NCBI RefSeq assembly: GCF_004799755.1
Contig: NZ_SLUB01000002.1
Coordinates: 62,001 to 126,000, forward strand
Direction of reading: 5' to 3'
Source of the DNA: Bacillus timonensis
Lineage (GTDB): Bacteria > Bacillota > Bacilli > Bacillales > Bacillaceae_L
Length of the DNA stretch: 64,000 nt
In this document: positions 1 through 8,617 of the stretch, piece by piece
How positions within the stretch are numbered: position 1 is the first letter of the stretch
How the letters are laid out: each line of letters opens with the position of its first letter
Program-made: the position numbers and the translations under genes
The notes under the pieces: model-generated
Seen by the model: only the letters and a program-made list of their open reading frames with translations
Database searches by the model: none
Told to the model about the DNA's origin: nothing

Positions 1-29
1 TCCTATAATGATACTTGAGGTGAAACCAG

Positions 30-116
30 ATGGGTAAAGGAAGATGGACCGTATTTTTTGTTTTGCTATTCATTGCAATTGCATGGGGAGTCATTTATTG
101 GTTGTTTATCGTGTAG
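30..116 (+). CDS. Small hydrophobic peptide, 28 aa, function unknown
   Basis: A 28-codon reading frame starts with ATG at 30, six bases after a good ribosome-binding site (GAGGTGA at 17-23), and ends with TAG at 114-116. The product has a short basic start (MGKGRW) and then one continuous hydrophobic stretch of about 20 residues, so it would be a single-pass membrane peptide. I do not recognise a family. It lies just upstream of the riboflavin leader and on the same strand. The good Shine-Dalgarno spacing supports translation, but at this length chance cannot be excluded. Confidence 0.5.
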   Translation: MGKGRWTVFFVLLFIAIAWGVIYWLFIV

Positions 117-167
117 GATCATTCATAGAACTCTAAAATACATAATTTGTATTGTTAAGCATTAAAT

Positions 168-198
168 TCGACAAAATAAGAGTACTTTATGTTATACT
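168..198 (+). promoter_or_regulatory. Candidate sigma-A promoter of the rib operon
   Basis: A -35-like TCGACA (168-173) and a -10 TATACT (193-198) are separated by 19 bases, about 28 bases upstream of the FMN aptamer. Transcription would start near 205. The spacer is slightly long; the placement directly before the riboswitch is the main support. Confidence 0.45.
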
Positions 199-226
199 GA
201 TTTACATCGCTAAAAGAATAAAATAG

Positions 227-406
227 TTTCCTTCGGGGTTAGGTGAAATTCCTTACCGACGGTGATGAACAATTGTTCTAAGCCCGTGACCCATTTTATT
301 ATCAATTCTAATATTGATAGGCTATTTGCCATGAGAATTCATTTAAAATGGTGGACTTTGGTGAGAATCCAAGGCCGACAGTTAAAGTCTGGATGGGAGA
401 AGGATG
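227..406 (+). promoter_or_regulatory. FMN riboswitch (RFN element) controlling the rib operon
   Basis: The conserved RFN blocks are present in order: TTCGGGG and GGTGAAATTCC (from 232), CCGACGGTGATGAA, AAGCCCGTGACCC, then TGGACTTTGGTGAGAATCC, GGCCGACAGT and GTCTGGATGGGAGAAGGAT (to about 404). The closing P1 stem is formed by TTTCCTTC near 228-234 and GAAGGATG near 399-406. The variable arm carries its own TATCAA/TTGATA hairpin near 300-317. In the known family, FMN binding favours a downstream terminator, and a terminator lies at 497-530 before ribD, so flavin should switch off transcription of the whole operon. Confidence 0.95.
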
Positions 407-496
407 TTAGTACGGTATGTGAAAAATATTTGTCCACGATACCTTTATTTAGTATGGGCAAAATACATATTCTGTTGCTTGAATAACATCGACCAG

Positions 497-530
497 GACC
501 CCGGATTGTTTTCCGAGGTCTTTTTTGTTT
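497..530 (+). terminator. Rho-independent terminator of the FMN riboswitch
   Basis: GACCCCGGA (497-505) pairs with TCCGAGGTC (512-520) with one C/A mismatch, followed by six T residues and TTGTTT-like sequence. It sits between the aptamer and ribD and is the expected expression platform. Confidence 0.85.
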
Positions 531-590
531 AGGAACTAAGTAAGAACTCCCGTAATTTGTACATGATAAATAGAAAGGAGTGTAGATAAC

Positions 591-1679
591 GTGCGAGATC
601 AAGATTATATGAATTTAGCGATAAATGTTGCAAAAGCAGGTGTCGGTCAAACTACACCAAATCCTGTTGTAGGAGCCGTTGTTGTGAACGAAGGTCGAGT
701 GGTGGGTATTGGTGCACACTTAAAAGCAGGAGAACCCCATGCAGAGGTCCATGCGATCCAGATGGCTGGTGAAAAAGCCGAAAATGCAACGGTTTATGTA
801 ACATTGGAGCCGTGTAGTCATCATGGTAAGACTCCGCCATGTGCTGATCTTTTAGTAAACAGCAATGTGAAGAGGGTAGTCATTGCAACGACTGATCCAA
901 ATCCACTCGTTGCTGGAAAAGGCATCGCCAAATTAAAAACAGCGGGAATTGAAGTGGAAGTTGGAGTATGTAAGGAACAAGCAGATGCCTTAAACGCCGT
1001 TTTTTATCATTTTTTAGATAAAAAACGTCCATATGTAACCTTGAAATCTGCCATCACTTTAGATGGGAAAATAGCAACGGTTACTGGCGAAAGTAAATGG
1101 ATAACTGGTGAGGATGCAAGAAATGATGTACATCTATATAGAAGTATTCATGATGCAATTCTTGTCGGCGTTAATACAGTGCTTGTGGATAATCCAAGTT
1201 TAACAACGAGGCTTCCGAATGGGACAGGTAAAAATCCGATTCGAATCATCTTGGATTCAACTCTAAGAACACCGCTAGAATCGCAAGTTGTCAATGACGG
1301 CAAGTCTGAGACTTGGATTATTGTTTCTGACCAAGTAACTGAAGAGCAAATGAATAAATTCTCCGATAAAAAGGGTGTTCGAATTATTCAATTGGAGGAG
1401 TCTAACATTATAGTTAACACTGTGCTTGCTCGTCTAGGTGAAGAAGGGATATCCTCCATTTTTGTTGAAGGTGGAGCAGAAGTGAATGGCAGCTTTTTAA
1501 AAGAAAAGGCAATCAACCAAGTCATTGTCTATCTTGCACCTAAATTAGTAGGTGGAAAATTAGCCCCGACGTCCATTGGTGGTGCTGGAATTGAATCCAT
1601 TGATGATGCATTACAATTAACCATTAAATCTGTAGAACAGCTCGGAGAAGATATTAAAATTGTAGCAGAGCCGAGATAG
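591..1679 (+). CDS. ribD: Bifunctional riboflavin biosynthesis deaminase/reductase RibD
   Basis: This 362-residue protein carries out the second and third steps of riboflavin synthesis: deamination of the diaminopyrimidinone formed from GTP, then reduction of the ribosyl side chain. The N-terminal deaminase half has the zinc motifs HAEVHA and PCSHHGKTPPC (about residues 50-85). The C-terminal reductase half begins near PYVTLKSAITLDGKIA and contains the VEGGAEVNGSF block. Length matches B. subtilis RibD (RibG, 361). The start is GTG at 591 with AAAGGAG a dozen bases upstream; an in-frame ATG at 609 is less well placed. It is the first gene of the operon, directly downstream of the riboswitch terminator. 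Confidence 0.96.
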   Translation: MRDQDYMNLAINVAKAGVGQTTPNPVVGAVVVNEGRVVGIGAHLKAGEPHAEVHAIQMAGEKAENATVYVTLEPCSHHGKTPPCADLLVNSNVKRVVIATTDPNPLVAGKGIAKLKTAGIEVEVGVCKEQADALNAVFYHFLDKKRPYVTLKSAITLDGKIATVTGESKWITGEDARNDVHLYRSIHDAILVGVNTVLVDNPSLTTRLPNGTGKNPIRIILDSTLRTPLESQVVNDGKSETWIIVSDQVTEEQMNKFSDKKGVRIIQLEESNIIVNTVLARLGEEGISSIFVEGGAEVNGSFLKEKAINQVIVYLAPKLVGGKLAPTSIGGAGIESIDDALQLTIKSVEQLGEDIKIVAEPR

Positions 1680-1689
1680 AGGTGAAAAA

Positions 1690-2346
1690 ATGTTTACAGG
1701 GATTGTAGAAGAAATCGGGAAAGTAAAAGCAATTAGTGGTTCACAGGATTCGGTTGAAATGGTGATTCAAGCTAAAAAAATTCTCGAGGATGTAAACTTA
1801 GGAGATAGCATTTCGGTCAATGGAGTTTGTTTAACTGTAACAGACTTTACCAAAGATGGCTTCACTGTTGATGTGATGCCAGAAACGGTGAAATCAACTT
1901 CTTTACGTGATTTAGAGCGAAATCATGCTGTCAATCTTGAAAGAGCAATGACGGCAGGTGGACGTTTTGGAGGGCATATCGTTTCAGGTCATGTAGATGG
2001 GATTGGAAAGATCATTCGAAAAGAACCAAAAGGGAATGCCGTGTACTATGAAATTGAAATACCAAAAGAGATTGCTGAATTTATGATATATAAGGGATCG
2101 GTTGCAGTAGACGGAACTAGCTTAACAATTTTTGGTCTTACAGAAACTACTTTTACTCTTTCTTTGATTCCACATACATTATCAGAAACGATTTTACGTA
2201 ATAAAGGTGTAGGAGACATTGTAAACATTGAGTGTGACATGCTCGGAAAATATGTGAGACAGTTCATGCAACGATCTTTTAATACTGAAAAAGAAACAAA
2301 ATCAAAGATTACCTCAAGCTTTTTAGCAGAACATGGATTTAAATAA
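1690..2346 (+). CDS. ribE: Riboflavin synthase (alpha subunit)
   Basis: The 218-residue product dismutates two molecules of 6,7-dimethyl-8-ribityllumazine into riboflavin and the pyrimidine precursor. It begins with the family signature [12 protein letters not shown] and contains the internal duplication typical of lumazine-binding repeats: [13 protein letters not shown] in the first half and [13 protein letters not shown] in the second. The start lies 10 bases after the ribD stop with GAGGTG as ribosome-binding site, so it is in the same transcript. Its partner, the lumazine synthase shell protein RibH, is encoded two genes downstream. Confidence 0.96.
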   Translation: MFTGIVEEIGKVKAISGSQDSVEMVIQAKKILEDVNLGDSISVNGVCLTVTDFTKDGFTVDVMPETVKSTSLRDLERNHAVNLERAMTAGGRFGGHIVSGHVDGIGKIIRKEPKGNAVYYEIEIPKEIAEFMIYKGSVAVDGTSLTIFGLTETTFTLSLIPHTLSETILRNKGVGDIVNIECDMLGKYVRQFMQRSFNTEKETKSKITSSFLAEHGFK

Positions 2347-2363
2347 AAAAAGGGGTGACGACA

Positions 2364-3527
2364 ATGTTCGATCCAATTGAAGATGCTCTTGCCGACCTAA
2401 GACAAGGAAAAGTAATCATAGTATGTGACGATGAAGATCGTGAAAATGAAGGAGATTTTATCGCAATTGCGGATAAAGCAACCCCGGATGTTATTAATTT
2501 TATGATCACGCATGGCCGTGGACTCGTATGTACGCCTATCTCAAAGTCATTAGCGAAAAAATTAAATCTAGATCCAATGGTTATGCATAATACAGACCCA
2601 CATGGCACTGCTTTTACAGTGAGTATTGACCATAAAACAACAACAACTGGGATAAGTGCTATCGAACGTTCAAAAACAATAATGGAATTGCTCAACCCAG
2701 AGTCAAAAGCGTCAGATTTCAAAAGACCTGGTCACGTCTTTCCTTTGATCGCAAAGGAAGGGGGGGTTCTCCGCAGGGCTGGTCATACGGAAGCTGCCGT
2801 TGACTTAGCACTCCTTTGTGGGTCAGAACCTGCTGGGGTGATTTGTGAAATTGTGAAAGAAGACGGAACCATGGCAAGGGTTCATGATTTACGAAAAATC
2901 TCAGATGAATTTAATCTGAAAATGATAACGATTGGAGAATTGATTCGTTATCGGAATCAAAAGGAAAAGCTTGTAAAAAGAGAAGTTGAAGTTTCATTAC
3001 CAACTGAATATGGAGATTTTAAAGCGATTGGATACTCAAGTCTTATAGATGGAAAAGAACATGTTGCACTAGTTAAAGGTGAGATTAAAGAAACAGAACC
3101 AATGCTGGTGAGGGTGCATTCAGAATGCTTAACTGGAGATGTGTTCGGATCAAACCAATGCGAATGTGGACCACAGCTTCATGCTGCATTGCGACAAATA
3201 GAGCAAGCGGGGTCAGGTGTACTCGTATATATGCGTCAAGTAAGTAGAGGCGCTGGTTTAATAAACAAAATGCGTGCCTTTAAGAATAAAGCAGAAGGGC
3301 AAGAAACAGTCGAAACAAATGAAAAACATGGAGTTTTACCAGAATTAAGGGATTATGGTATTGGGGCTCAAATTCTCAAGGATCTAGGGATTAAAAAAAT
3401 GAAGCTTTTAACGAATAACCCTAGAAAAATCACTGGTCTTGAAGGATATGATTTAGAAGTAGCCGATCGGATTCCGTTAGAATTGGAAGAAAATAATAAA
3501 AATATCGGCAATATACTACATTTTTAA
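2364..3527 (+). CDS. ribBA: RibBA: DHBP synthase fused to a degenerate GTP cyclohydrolase II domain
   Basis: The 387-residue product should supply both riboflavin precursors. The N-terminal 3,4-dihydroxy-2-butanone-4-phosphate synthase half (about 1-200) looks intact: [25 protein letters not shown] and HTEAAVDL. The C-terminal GTP cyclohydrolase II half keeps [10 protein letters not shown], the three zinc cysteines (SEC, then CEC) and TNNPRK, but the usual RQEGRGIG reads RQVSRGAG, the catalytic aspartate before LRxYGIG is glutamate (PELRDYG), and about ten residues near the C-terminus containing the YLxTK block are missing. B. subtilis RibA has 398 residues. I chose ATG 2364; a GTG at 2355 overlaps the AGGGGTG ribosome-binding site. 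See findings. Confidence 0.9.
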   Translation: MFDPIEDALADLRQGKVIIVCDDEDRENEGDFIAIADKATPDVINFMITHGRGLVCTPISKSLAKKLNLDPMVMHNTDPHGTAFTVSIDHKTTTTGISAIERSKTIMELLNPESKASDFKRPGHVFPLIAKEGGVLRRAGHTEAAVDLALLCGSEPAGVICEIVKEDGTMARVHDLRKISDEFNLKMITIGELIRYRNQKEKLVKREVEVSLPTEYGDFKAIGYSSLIDGKEHVALVKGEIKETEPMLVRVHSECLTGDVFGSNQCECGPQLHAALRQIEQAGSGVLVYMRQVSRGAGLINKMRAFKNKAEGQETVETNEKHGVLPELRDYGIGAQILKDLGIKKMKLLTNNPRKITGLEGYDLEVADRIPLELEENNKNIGNILHF

Positions 3528-3564
3528 AAAAATGAACCATAACTGATAACACAGGAGGCAAATG

Positions 3565-4032
3565 ATGAATAAAATTTATGAAGGACATTTAGTTGGAACA
3601 GGTTTAAGAGTGGGGATTGTAGTTGCACGTTTTAATGAATTTATCACTGCAAAATTACTAAGCGGCTCACTTGATGCACTCAAGAGACATGGGGTTGCGG
3701 ATGAGGATGTAGAAATAGCATGGGTTCCGGGTGCCTTTGAAATTCCGTTAATAGCTAAAAAAATGGCTGAATCAAGTAAATATGATGCAGTAATTGCGTT
3801 AGGGACAGTCATTAGAGGCTCTACTTCCCACTATGATTTTGTTTGTAATGAGGTAGCGAAAGGACTGGCTGCAACTGCATTAGCGACTGGAAAACCAGTC
3901 ATGTTTGGTGTTTTAACAACTGACACAATTGAACAAGCAATCGAAAGAGCGGGAACCAAAGCAGGAAATAAAGGATGGGATTCTGCTGTATCTGCCATTG
4001 AAATGGCAAATCTTGCACGTTCATTTGAATAA
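3565..4032 (+). CDS. ribH: 6,7-dimethyl-8-ribityllumazine synthase
   Basis: The product (155 residues) condenses the butanone phosphate with the diaminouracil to make lumazine, the substrate of RibE; the family forms icosahedral capsids that can enclose riboflavin synthase. Recognisable blocks are [31 protein letters not shown] with the catalytic histidine, and GTKAGNKG. Two adjacent ATGs (3562, 3565) follow AGGAGG at 3553-3558; the second has the better spacing (6 bases) and matches the B. subtilis start. It follows ribBA after 37 bases. Confidence 0.96.
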   Translation: MNKIYEGHLVGTGLRVGIVVARFNEFITAKLLSGSLDALKRHGVADEDVEIAWVPGAFEIPLIAKKMAESSKYDAVIALGTVIRGSTSHYDFVCNEVAKGLAATALATGKPVMFGVLTTDTIEQAIERAGTKAGNKGWDSAVSAIEMANLARSFE

Positions 4033-4200
4033 ATCGCGCCACTTTGTATAGATATGGAAAGTATTGGATATAATTTAAATTTAAGGGTATTCCAAAAAGA
4101 CTATGGAAAAATGAACTAGTTAATGGTACTCTTAATAAATGATTAAGGTTAGTCCAAAAGTAGTAATGGATATACTGTTTGGAAAGTTTTTCGATAATGA

Positions 4201-4581
<381 letters not shown>

Positions 4582-4636
4582 TCATAAGACTGTCCCTTTT
4601 ATTTTAAGATAAGAAAGTATAAAATTTTTACCTAGT

Positions 4637-4766
4637 TTTCGATGTCTAGCTCCAGGCGCCATCGGCTCGAGGTCATAAGCCAATCGCTTCGGAAGGCAAG
4701 AAGCGCCTTCTGTCAGCGCTCGTCTTATGCTTGTCGCCGATAGGCGGGCGCCTTGCGCTTTTCTTA
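4637..4766. repeat. Fold-back intergenic repeat, about 130 bp, GC-rich
   Basis: This block is visibly richer in G and C than its surroundings and folds on itself. Outer arms GGCGCC-ATCGGC and GCCGAT-AGGCG-GGCGCC pair, CATAAG pairs with CTTATG, and the centre AAGGC/GCCTT forms a small hairpin. It has no coding capacity. I recognise it as the kind of dispersed, non-coding repeat found in intergenic regions of several Bacillus-group genomes. Its right end runs into the stop codon of ypuF. A second, decayed right end occurs at 39384-39418. Confidence 0.7.
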
Positions 4767-5291
4767 TTCGTTTCGCCTTTTCTGTTTTAAAAATAATTGT
4801 TTTTGTCGTTCGGCAATTGTCTCACTTCTGTCGCGTAATTTATGTTTATGAATGATTGCCTCATTTGAAAAATCGCTTGCTTTCCCCCATGATTTTTCTG
4901 ATTTAGTAGCCTGGGATCTACAAATGGCAAGTAGATGTTTATCTGTTAACGGTAAATTTATACTTTCATAAGGGATGCCATTTTCAATATCATAGTATTT
5001 TTTTTGTAATAGTTTAATTAGTTCATCGGCTTGAAATCCTAACATTACAAACTCGGATTTCTGTTCTTGACAAATCTTTAGCGCGCTTTTCATCATTTTG
5101 AGTGCACCTGGTCTATTACCACGACGGTAGTGATAAAATGATACGGCAATTTGAATTAAACCTACCCAATATTTCTTTCTTTCAGGAACAGGATCCTCTT
5201 TCCAATGTTCTTCCAAAACTTCATGGCATTCAAAATAATCCCGCTCACAATGAAAATGAATTAAATACTCAATAAATGCTTCTGGATACAA
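4764..5291 (-). CDS. ypuF: DUF309 family protein YpuF
   Basis: A 175-residue protein with the DUF309 signature FHCERDYFECHEVLEEHWK near the N-terminus (about residues 12-31), followed by GLIQIAVSFYHYRRGN. The function of the family is not known; its helical fold with conserved His and Glu suggests a small ligand-binding or enzymatic role, but this is inference. It stands alone on the minus strand between ribT and scpA as in B. subtilis. The C-terminal tail is long and basic, and the last codons and stop overlap the end of the neighbouring repeat, so the C-terminus may have been reshaped by repeat insertion. Confidence 0.85.
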   Translation of the reverse strand: MYPEAFIEYLIHFHCERDYFECHEVLEEHWKEDPVPERKKYWVGLIQIAVSFYHYRRGNRPGALKMMKSALKICQEQKSEFVMLGFQADELIKLLQKKYYDIENGIPYESINLPLTDKHLLAICRSQATKSEKSWGKASDFSNEAIIHKHKLRDRSETIAERQKQLFLKQKRRNE

Positions 5292-5358
5292 GGGTGATTA
5301 CACATCCTTTTAACACTATGTACCTGTAGTTTACCATATTAATTGAACCCATAACATG

Positions 5359-5397
5359 GAAAAAATAAAGTGTTCAGCATATTGCCGAACACTTTAT
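5359..5397 (-). terminator. Terminator of the tiny YjcZ-type gene
   Basis: An 11-base perfect inverted repeat, ATAAAGTGTTC (5365-5375) and GAACACTTTAT (5387-5397). Read on the minus strand it is followed by a T-run (from AAAAAA at 5360-5365), so it terminates transcription of the gene ending at 5417. Confidence 0.8.
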
Positions 5398-5416
5398 CGT
5401 CATTTTCAGTGATTAA

Positions 5417-5506
5417 TTAAAACCAAGCTGCACCAACGATAACTAAAAGAATAAACAATACTACGATTAAGGCAAAACCGCCTCCAAAAAAGTATCCACC
5501 ACTCAT
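5417..5506 (-). CDS. YjcZ-type tiny transmembrane sporulation peptide
   Basis: A 29-residue peptide starting MSGGYFFGGGFALIVVLFIL and ending GAAWF. A glycine-rich head followed by a single hydrophobic helix is the hallmark of the YjcZ-type small sporulation proteins of Bacillus. ATG at 5504-5506 is preceded, at six bases, by a full AGGAGGTA ribosome-binding site (5513-5520 on the plus strand), and a clean terminator follows the stop. The exact role of these peptides is unknown; they are regarded as spore-associated membrane peptides. Confidence 0.88.
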   Translation of the reverse strand: MSGGYFFGGGFALIVVLFILLVIVGAAWF

Positions 5507-5723
5507 TTAAAATACCTCCTTAAGTTTCTTGGTTACACAGTTATAGTATGACTTTTAATACTACTTGTGTGGGCGGGTGTCCATATCCACCATCATTTTT
5601 TCTAAAAAATTAAGGGCTATTATCCAAAATCCAGATATGGCTTGAATGGTTATTATGTTCTATACTAATTATTGTGTTAAAATATAAGAATATGACTAAG
5701 TCAAGAAGGGTATTTTTGGTGAG

Positions 5724-6488
5724 ATGAGCGTGGATTTACATTACAGCGTAAAAATTGACTCTTTTGAAGGTCCATTAGACCTTCTTTTACATTTAATCAA
5801 TCGATTAGAAATTGATATTTACGATATACCGGTTGCGGAAATTACAGAACAATACTTAATATATATACATGCAATGAAAGTATTACAATTAGATATTGCA
5901 AGTGAGTACCTAGTTATGGCTGCGACGCTGTTAGCAATTAAAAGCAAAATGTTGCTTCCGAAACAAGAAGAAGAGCTTGTCGATGGTGACTCAGAGTTTG
6001 AGTATGAAGAGGATCCGCGTGAAGACCTGATGAATCGACTAATTGAATACCGTAAATATAAGAATGCCGCAGATGATTTGAAGCATCTAGAAGAAGAGCG
6101 TTCCCAATTGTTTACAAAACCTCCAAGTGATTTAAGTGAATTTACGAAGGATGTCTCCAACAATTATACATTAGATGTTAATATCTATGACATGCTGGGA
6201 GCATTTCAAAAGCTAATGCGCCGAAAAAAGTTGCAAAGGCCCTTAACAACAAGAATTACTAGACAAGAAATCCCCATCGAAAAAAGGATGGAAGAAATTG
6301 TTAATGAATTAAAGGGCTACCGTGGAAAAAAGAAGTTTACAGAGCTTTTTCCATATCATGATAAAAACCATATTGTTGTGACATTCCTTGCGCTTCTTGA
6401 GTTAATGAAGAAAAATGCTGTTTTAATTGAACAGCAGAATAATTTTTCAGAAATTTATATATCAAGTATGGAAAGGGATTATTTGTAA
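5724..6488 (+). CDS. scpA: Segregation and condensation protein A
   Basis: ScpA (254 residues) is the kleisin subunit that bridges the heads of Smc and binds ScpB, forming the bacterial condensin that compacts and separates chromosomes. The N-terminal block [12 protein letters not shown] (about residues 14-25) and [10 protein letters not shown] are family signatures; the acidic linker follows, and the C-terminal winged helix is at about 175-254. Its stop overlaps the scpB start by one base, so the two partners are translated together. The start ATG 5724 has only a weak GGTGAG site. Confidence 0.95.
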   Translation: MSVDLHYSVKIDSFEGPLDLLLHLINRLEIDIYDIPVAEITEQYLIYIHAMKVLQLDIASEYLVMAATLLAIKSKMLLPKQEEELVDGDSEFEYEEDPREDLMNRLIEYRKYKNAADDLKHLEEERSQLFTKPPSDLSEFTKDVSNNYTLDVNIYDMLGAFQKLMRRKKLQRPLTTRITRQEIPIEKRMEEIVNELKGYRGKKKFTELFPYHDKNHIVVTFLALLELMKKNAVLIEQQNNFSEIYISSMERDYL

Positions 6489-7078
6489 TGAAATTAGTTG
6501 ATTGGAAAGCCATTGTCGAAGGGCTGCTGTTTGCAGCTGGAGACGAAGGGTTGACATTAAAACAAATGGCAATGGTTTTAGAAATAAGCGAAAGCACTGT
6601 TTTGGACATATTAGGAGAATTAAAGAATGATTATAGTCAAACAGGTCGGGGCATAAATCTAGTTGAGGTTGCTGGTACGTATCAACTAACGACAAAAAAA
6701 GAACATGCTGGTTATTTGAAAAAACTAGTAGAATCACCTACTTCGACTTCGCTATCACAGGCTGCATTAGAGACACTTGCTATTATTGCTTATCGTCAGC
6801 CGATTACACGAGCAGAAGTCGAAGAAATTCGTGGGGTGAAGACGGAAAGACCGATTCATACCTTAATGGCGAAAGTATTGATTAAAGAGGTAGGGCGTGT
6901 TGAAGGTACGGGAAGAGCTATTTTATATGGCACAACGAAGGAGTTCTTAGAGTACTTTGGATTAAAGAAATTGGAAGAATTGCCTCCGCTTCCTGAAAAA
7001 GTTGATGAACAGTATGTTCAGGAGGAAGCTGACCTCTTCTTTGAAAGATTTCAAGAAACGATAGAAGATTCAAATTAA
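6488..7078 (+). CDS. scpB: Segregation and condensation protein B
   Basis: ScpB (196 residues) dimerises and wraps around ScpA in the Smc condensin. Two winged-helix domains are visible; the second contains [20 protein letters not shown] and [13 protein letters not shown] (about residues 92-130), both strongly conserved in the family. TAATG coupling with scpA (one-base overlap) fits their fixed complex. Length is close to B. subtilis ScpB (197). Confidence 0.95.
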   Translation: MKLVDWKAIVEGLLFAAGDEGLTLKQMAMVLEISESTVLDILGELKNDYSQTGRGINLVEVAGTYQLTTKKEHAGYLKKLVESPTSTSLSQAALETLAIIAYRQPITRAEVEEIRGVKTERPIHTLMAKVLIKEVGRVEGTGRAILYGTTKEFLEYFGLKKLEELPPLPEKVDEQYVQEEADLFFERFQETIEDSN

Positions 7079-7152
7079 TTCACCTCAACTTTGCTATCTA
7101 TGGTAATATGTAGATAATCTATTTGGAAAATCGTGGCGAGTGGGGTGGAAAT

Positions 7153-7569
7153 GTGTTAATTAAACAATGTAGTGGATTTGAACTTGAAAAAACGTTAAAA
7201 AATACGTTTGAGGACTTTTTTAACCAATCTGAAGTAACATTTGTAGAAGATGGAGAGGAAAGGACTTTACAAATACTTTATTTGCGTTATTTTGAAGAGC
7301 AATTTACATCTTTTACTCCTTTTACCGAGGATCCAGTGTATAAGATTGATACAAATGAAATATATTTCAAGGATCTTGTAGCTCTTGTATGCTTGCTTAA
7401 GAATCCGGAGTATCGTCATCGTAAACGAGTATATGTAAATGAGCAAAATCAATTTGAAGAACATTTTGAAGGGATTCATTTTGATAGACTTAAAGAAATA
7501 TTTACACATCTCCATCACAAAGATGGCTATGAATTAAAATCAGCAATAGAATTTATCCAACAAACCTAA
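7153..7569 (+). CDS. ypuI: Conserved protein of unknown function, YpuI-like
   Basis: A soluble 138-residue protein without signal peptide or membrane segment, rich in Glu, Phe and Tyr. It occupies the position of ypuI in B. subtilis (between scpB and dacB) and I assign it on that basis and its general character; no catalytic motif is recognisable. I prefer the GTG at 7153 because GGGGTGG (7142-7148) lies four bases upstream, while the longer TTG start at 7123 has no ribosome-binding site. A bidirectional terminator follows. Confidence 0.7.
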   Translation: MLIKQCSGFELEKTLKNTFEDFFNQSEVTFVEDGEERTLQILYLRYFEEQFTSFTPFTEDPVYKIDTNEIYFKDLVALVCLLKNPEYRHRKRVYVNEQNQFEEHFEGIHFDRLKEIFTHLHHKDGYELKSAIEFIQQT

Positions 7570-7575
7570 TAAACA

Positions 7576-7616
7576 AACCCCAATTGCAGAGTTTACGCGA
7601 TTGGGGTTCTCTTTTA
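7576..7616. terminator. Bidirectional terminator between ypuI and the DUF2935 gene
   Basis: AACCCCAAT (7576-7584) and ATTGGGGTT (7600-7608) form a perfect 9-bp stem. CTCTTTTATT follows on the plus strand and a T-containing stretch follows on the minus strand; the two converging genes end on either side. Confidence 0.8.
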
Positions 7617-8426
7617 TTCTTGAACACGTCGCTTTGTTGGGTCACAATTTGGCTGATTGACGTTTTTTGTGCTTTTCGCTAATTTGATCAAATAATAGCA
7701 TTCTTCCCTAGCCATATGGTCGGCCATAAGGGGAGTCAGGACCCCTAAAATTTCCTTATTTAATTCCATTTCTTCTAATTCTTCCAGAAAGCCTTTAAAA
7801 ATTTTCATTTCGATTTCTACATCATGATTAAATCGGGAAAGAGCAGGAAATTCATATTGACTTGTACGTAGGAAACCAACCATTTCAACGGCTTTTAGGT
7901 AAAAATCTTCCCAATCCTTTACGAACTTCTCACTCTTTTGAATTAAATCTTTTTCTACTCTGTCTAGGTTCGATACAATTCCACCTGCATGACCTGCGGC
8001 ATCTAGAAGCCAAATAAGGTGGTGATGAAGTGCATGTGTAGGTGGTACTTCTTTACCTTCGACCAAGAAACTGGATACACGTAACCATTCCTCTAATTCA
8101 TTGACCATATGATTAATAAAAGAAGGAGAAAGGCTAATTTTAACTTTTCCGACTAGTTGATTTTTTATAATATCTAATTTTAATTGGCGAAGCTGTTCTG
8201 CAGCAGTTCTTCCTTCTTGGATAATAGTAATCATTTGATTTGGTTGTAGTGATTCTCTCGTCGAGTTTAACAAACGATCAAACACCGTGATAAATTGTTT
8301 TGATTTCGTTATTCTTTCTTTTTCACTCGGTGCCAAAGAATCATGTATAAATCGACTATGGTCACCTAGAACCTGCATCCAAAACTGAGTTTCGAATAAG
8401 GCTTCCTCCTGAAATGAACGATTCAC
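7614..8426 (-). CDS. DUF2935 domain protein (hemerythrin/ferritin-like helical bundle)
   Basis: A 270-residue all-helical protein with two similar halves, each carrying Glu/His pairs in helices: LFETQFWMQVLGDHSRFIHD at the start, HHLIWLLDAAGHAGGI in the middle and MADHMAREECYYLIKL at the end (about residues 230-245). This pattern matches DUF2935 proteins of spore formers, which have a ferritin-like, probably metal-binding fold; the activity is unknown. The start is GTG with GGGAGGT about ten bases upstream. It is transcribed divergently from sodF, another metal protein, with 191 bases between them. Confidence 0.85.
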   Translation of the reverse strand: MNRSFQEEALFETQFWMQVLGDHSRFIHDSLAPSEKERITKSKQFITVFDRLLNSTRESLQPNQMITIIQEGRTAAEQLRQLKLDIIKNQLVGKVKISLSPSFINHMVNELEEWLRVSSFLVEGKEVPPTHALHHHLIWLLDAAGHAGGIVSNLDRVEKDLIQKSEKFVKDWEDFYLKAVEMVGFLRTSQYEFPALSRFNHDVEIEMKIFKGFLEELEEMELNKEILGVLTPLMADHMAREECYYLIKLAKSTKNVNQPNCDPTKRRVQE

Positions 8427-8563
8427 TTCTTCATACCTCCCAATATATACTCATGCTTTTAAATTCAAATAAAAAATAGGCATTTGCCAAGTTTTCTACA
8501 ATATCTGTATGTAGAAAGGGAAAGATAGGTGATTCATCCTTTATTATTCTTTATATGTAAGTC

Positions 8564-8591
8564 ACGAAAAATTGGGAAAACGCATACGATA
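8564..8591 (+). promoter_or_regulatory. Sigma-K-like promoter upstream of sodF
   Basis: The -10 element CATACGATA (8583-8591) fits the sigma-K consensus CATANNNTA, and the short -35 element AC lies at 8564-8565, exactly 17 bases upstream. The start of transcription would be near 8598, ten bases before the ribosome-binding site of sodF. The consensus is short, so this is a candidate. Confidence 0.45.
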
Positions 8592-8617
8592 TTGACGATT
8601 AAAAACGAGGGAGGATT

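Noticed and set aside
262-602. Open frames on both strands across the riboflavin leader
   Set aside because: They lie in the conserved FMN aptamer and its terminator, have no ribosome-binding site and no recognisable protein character.
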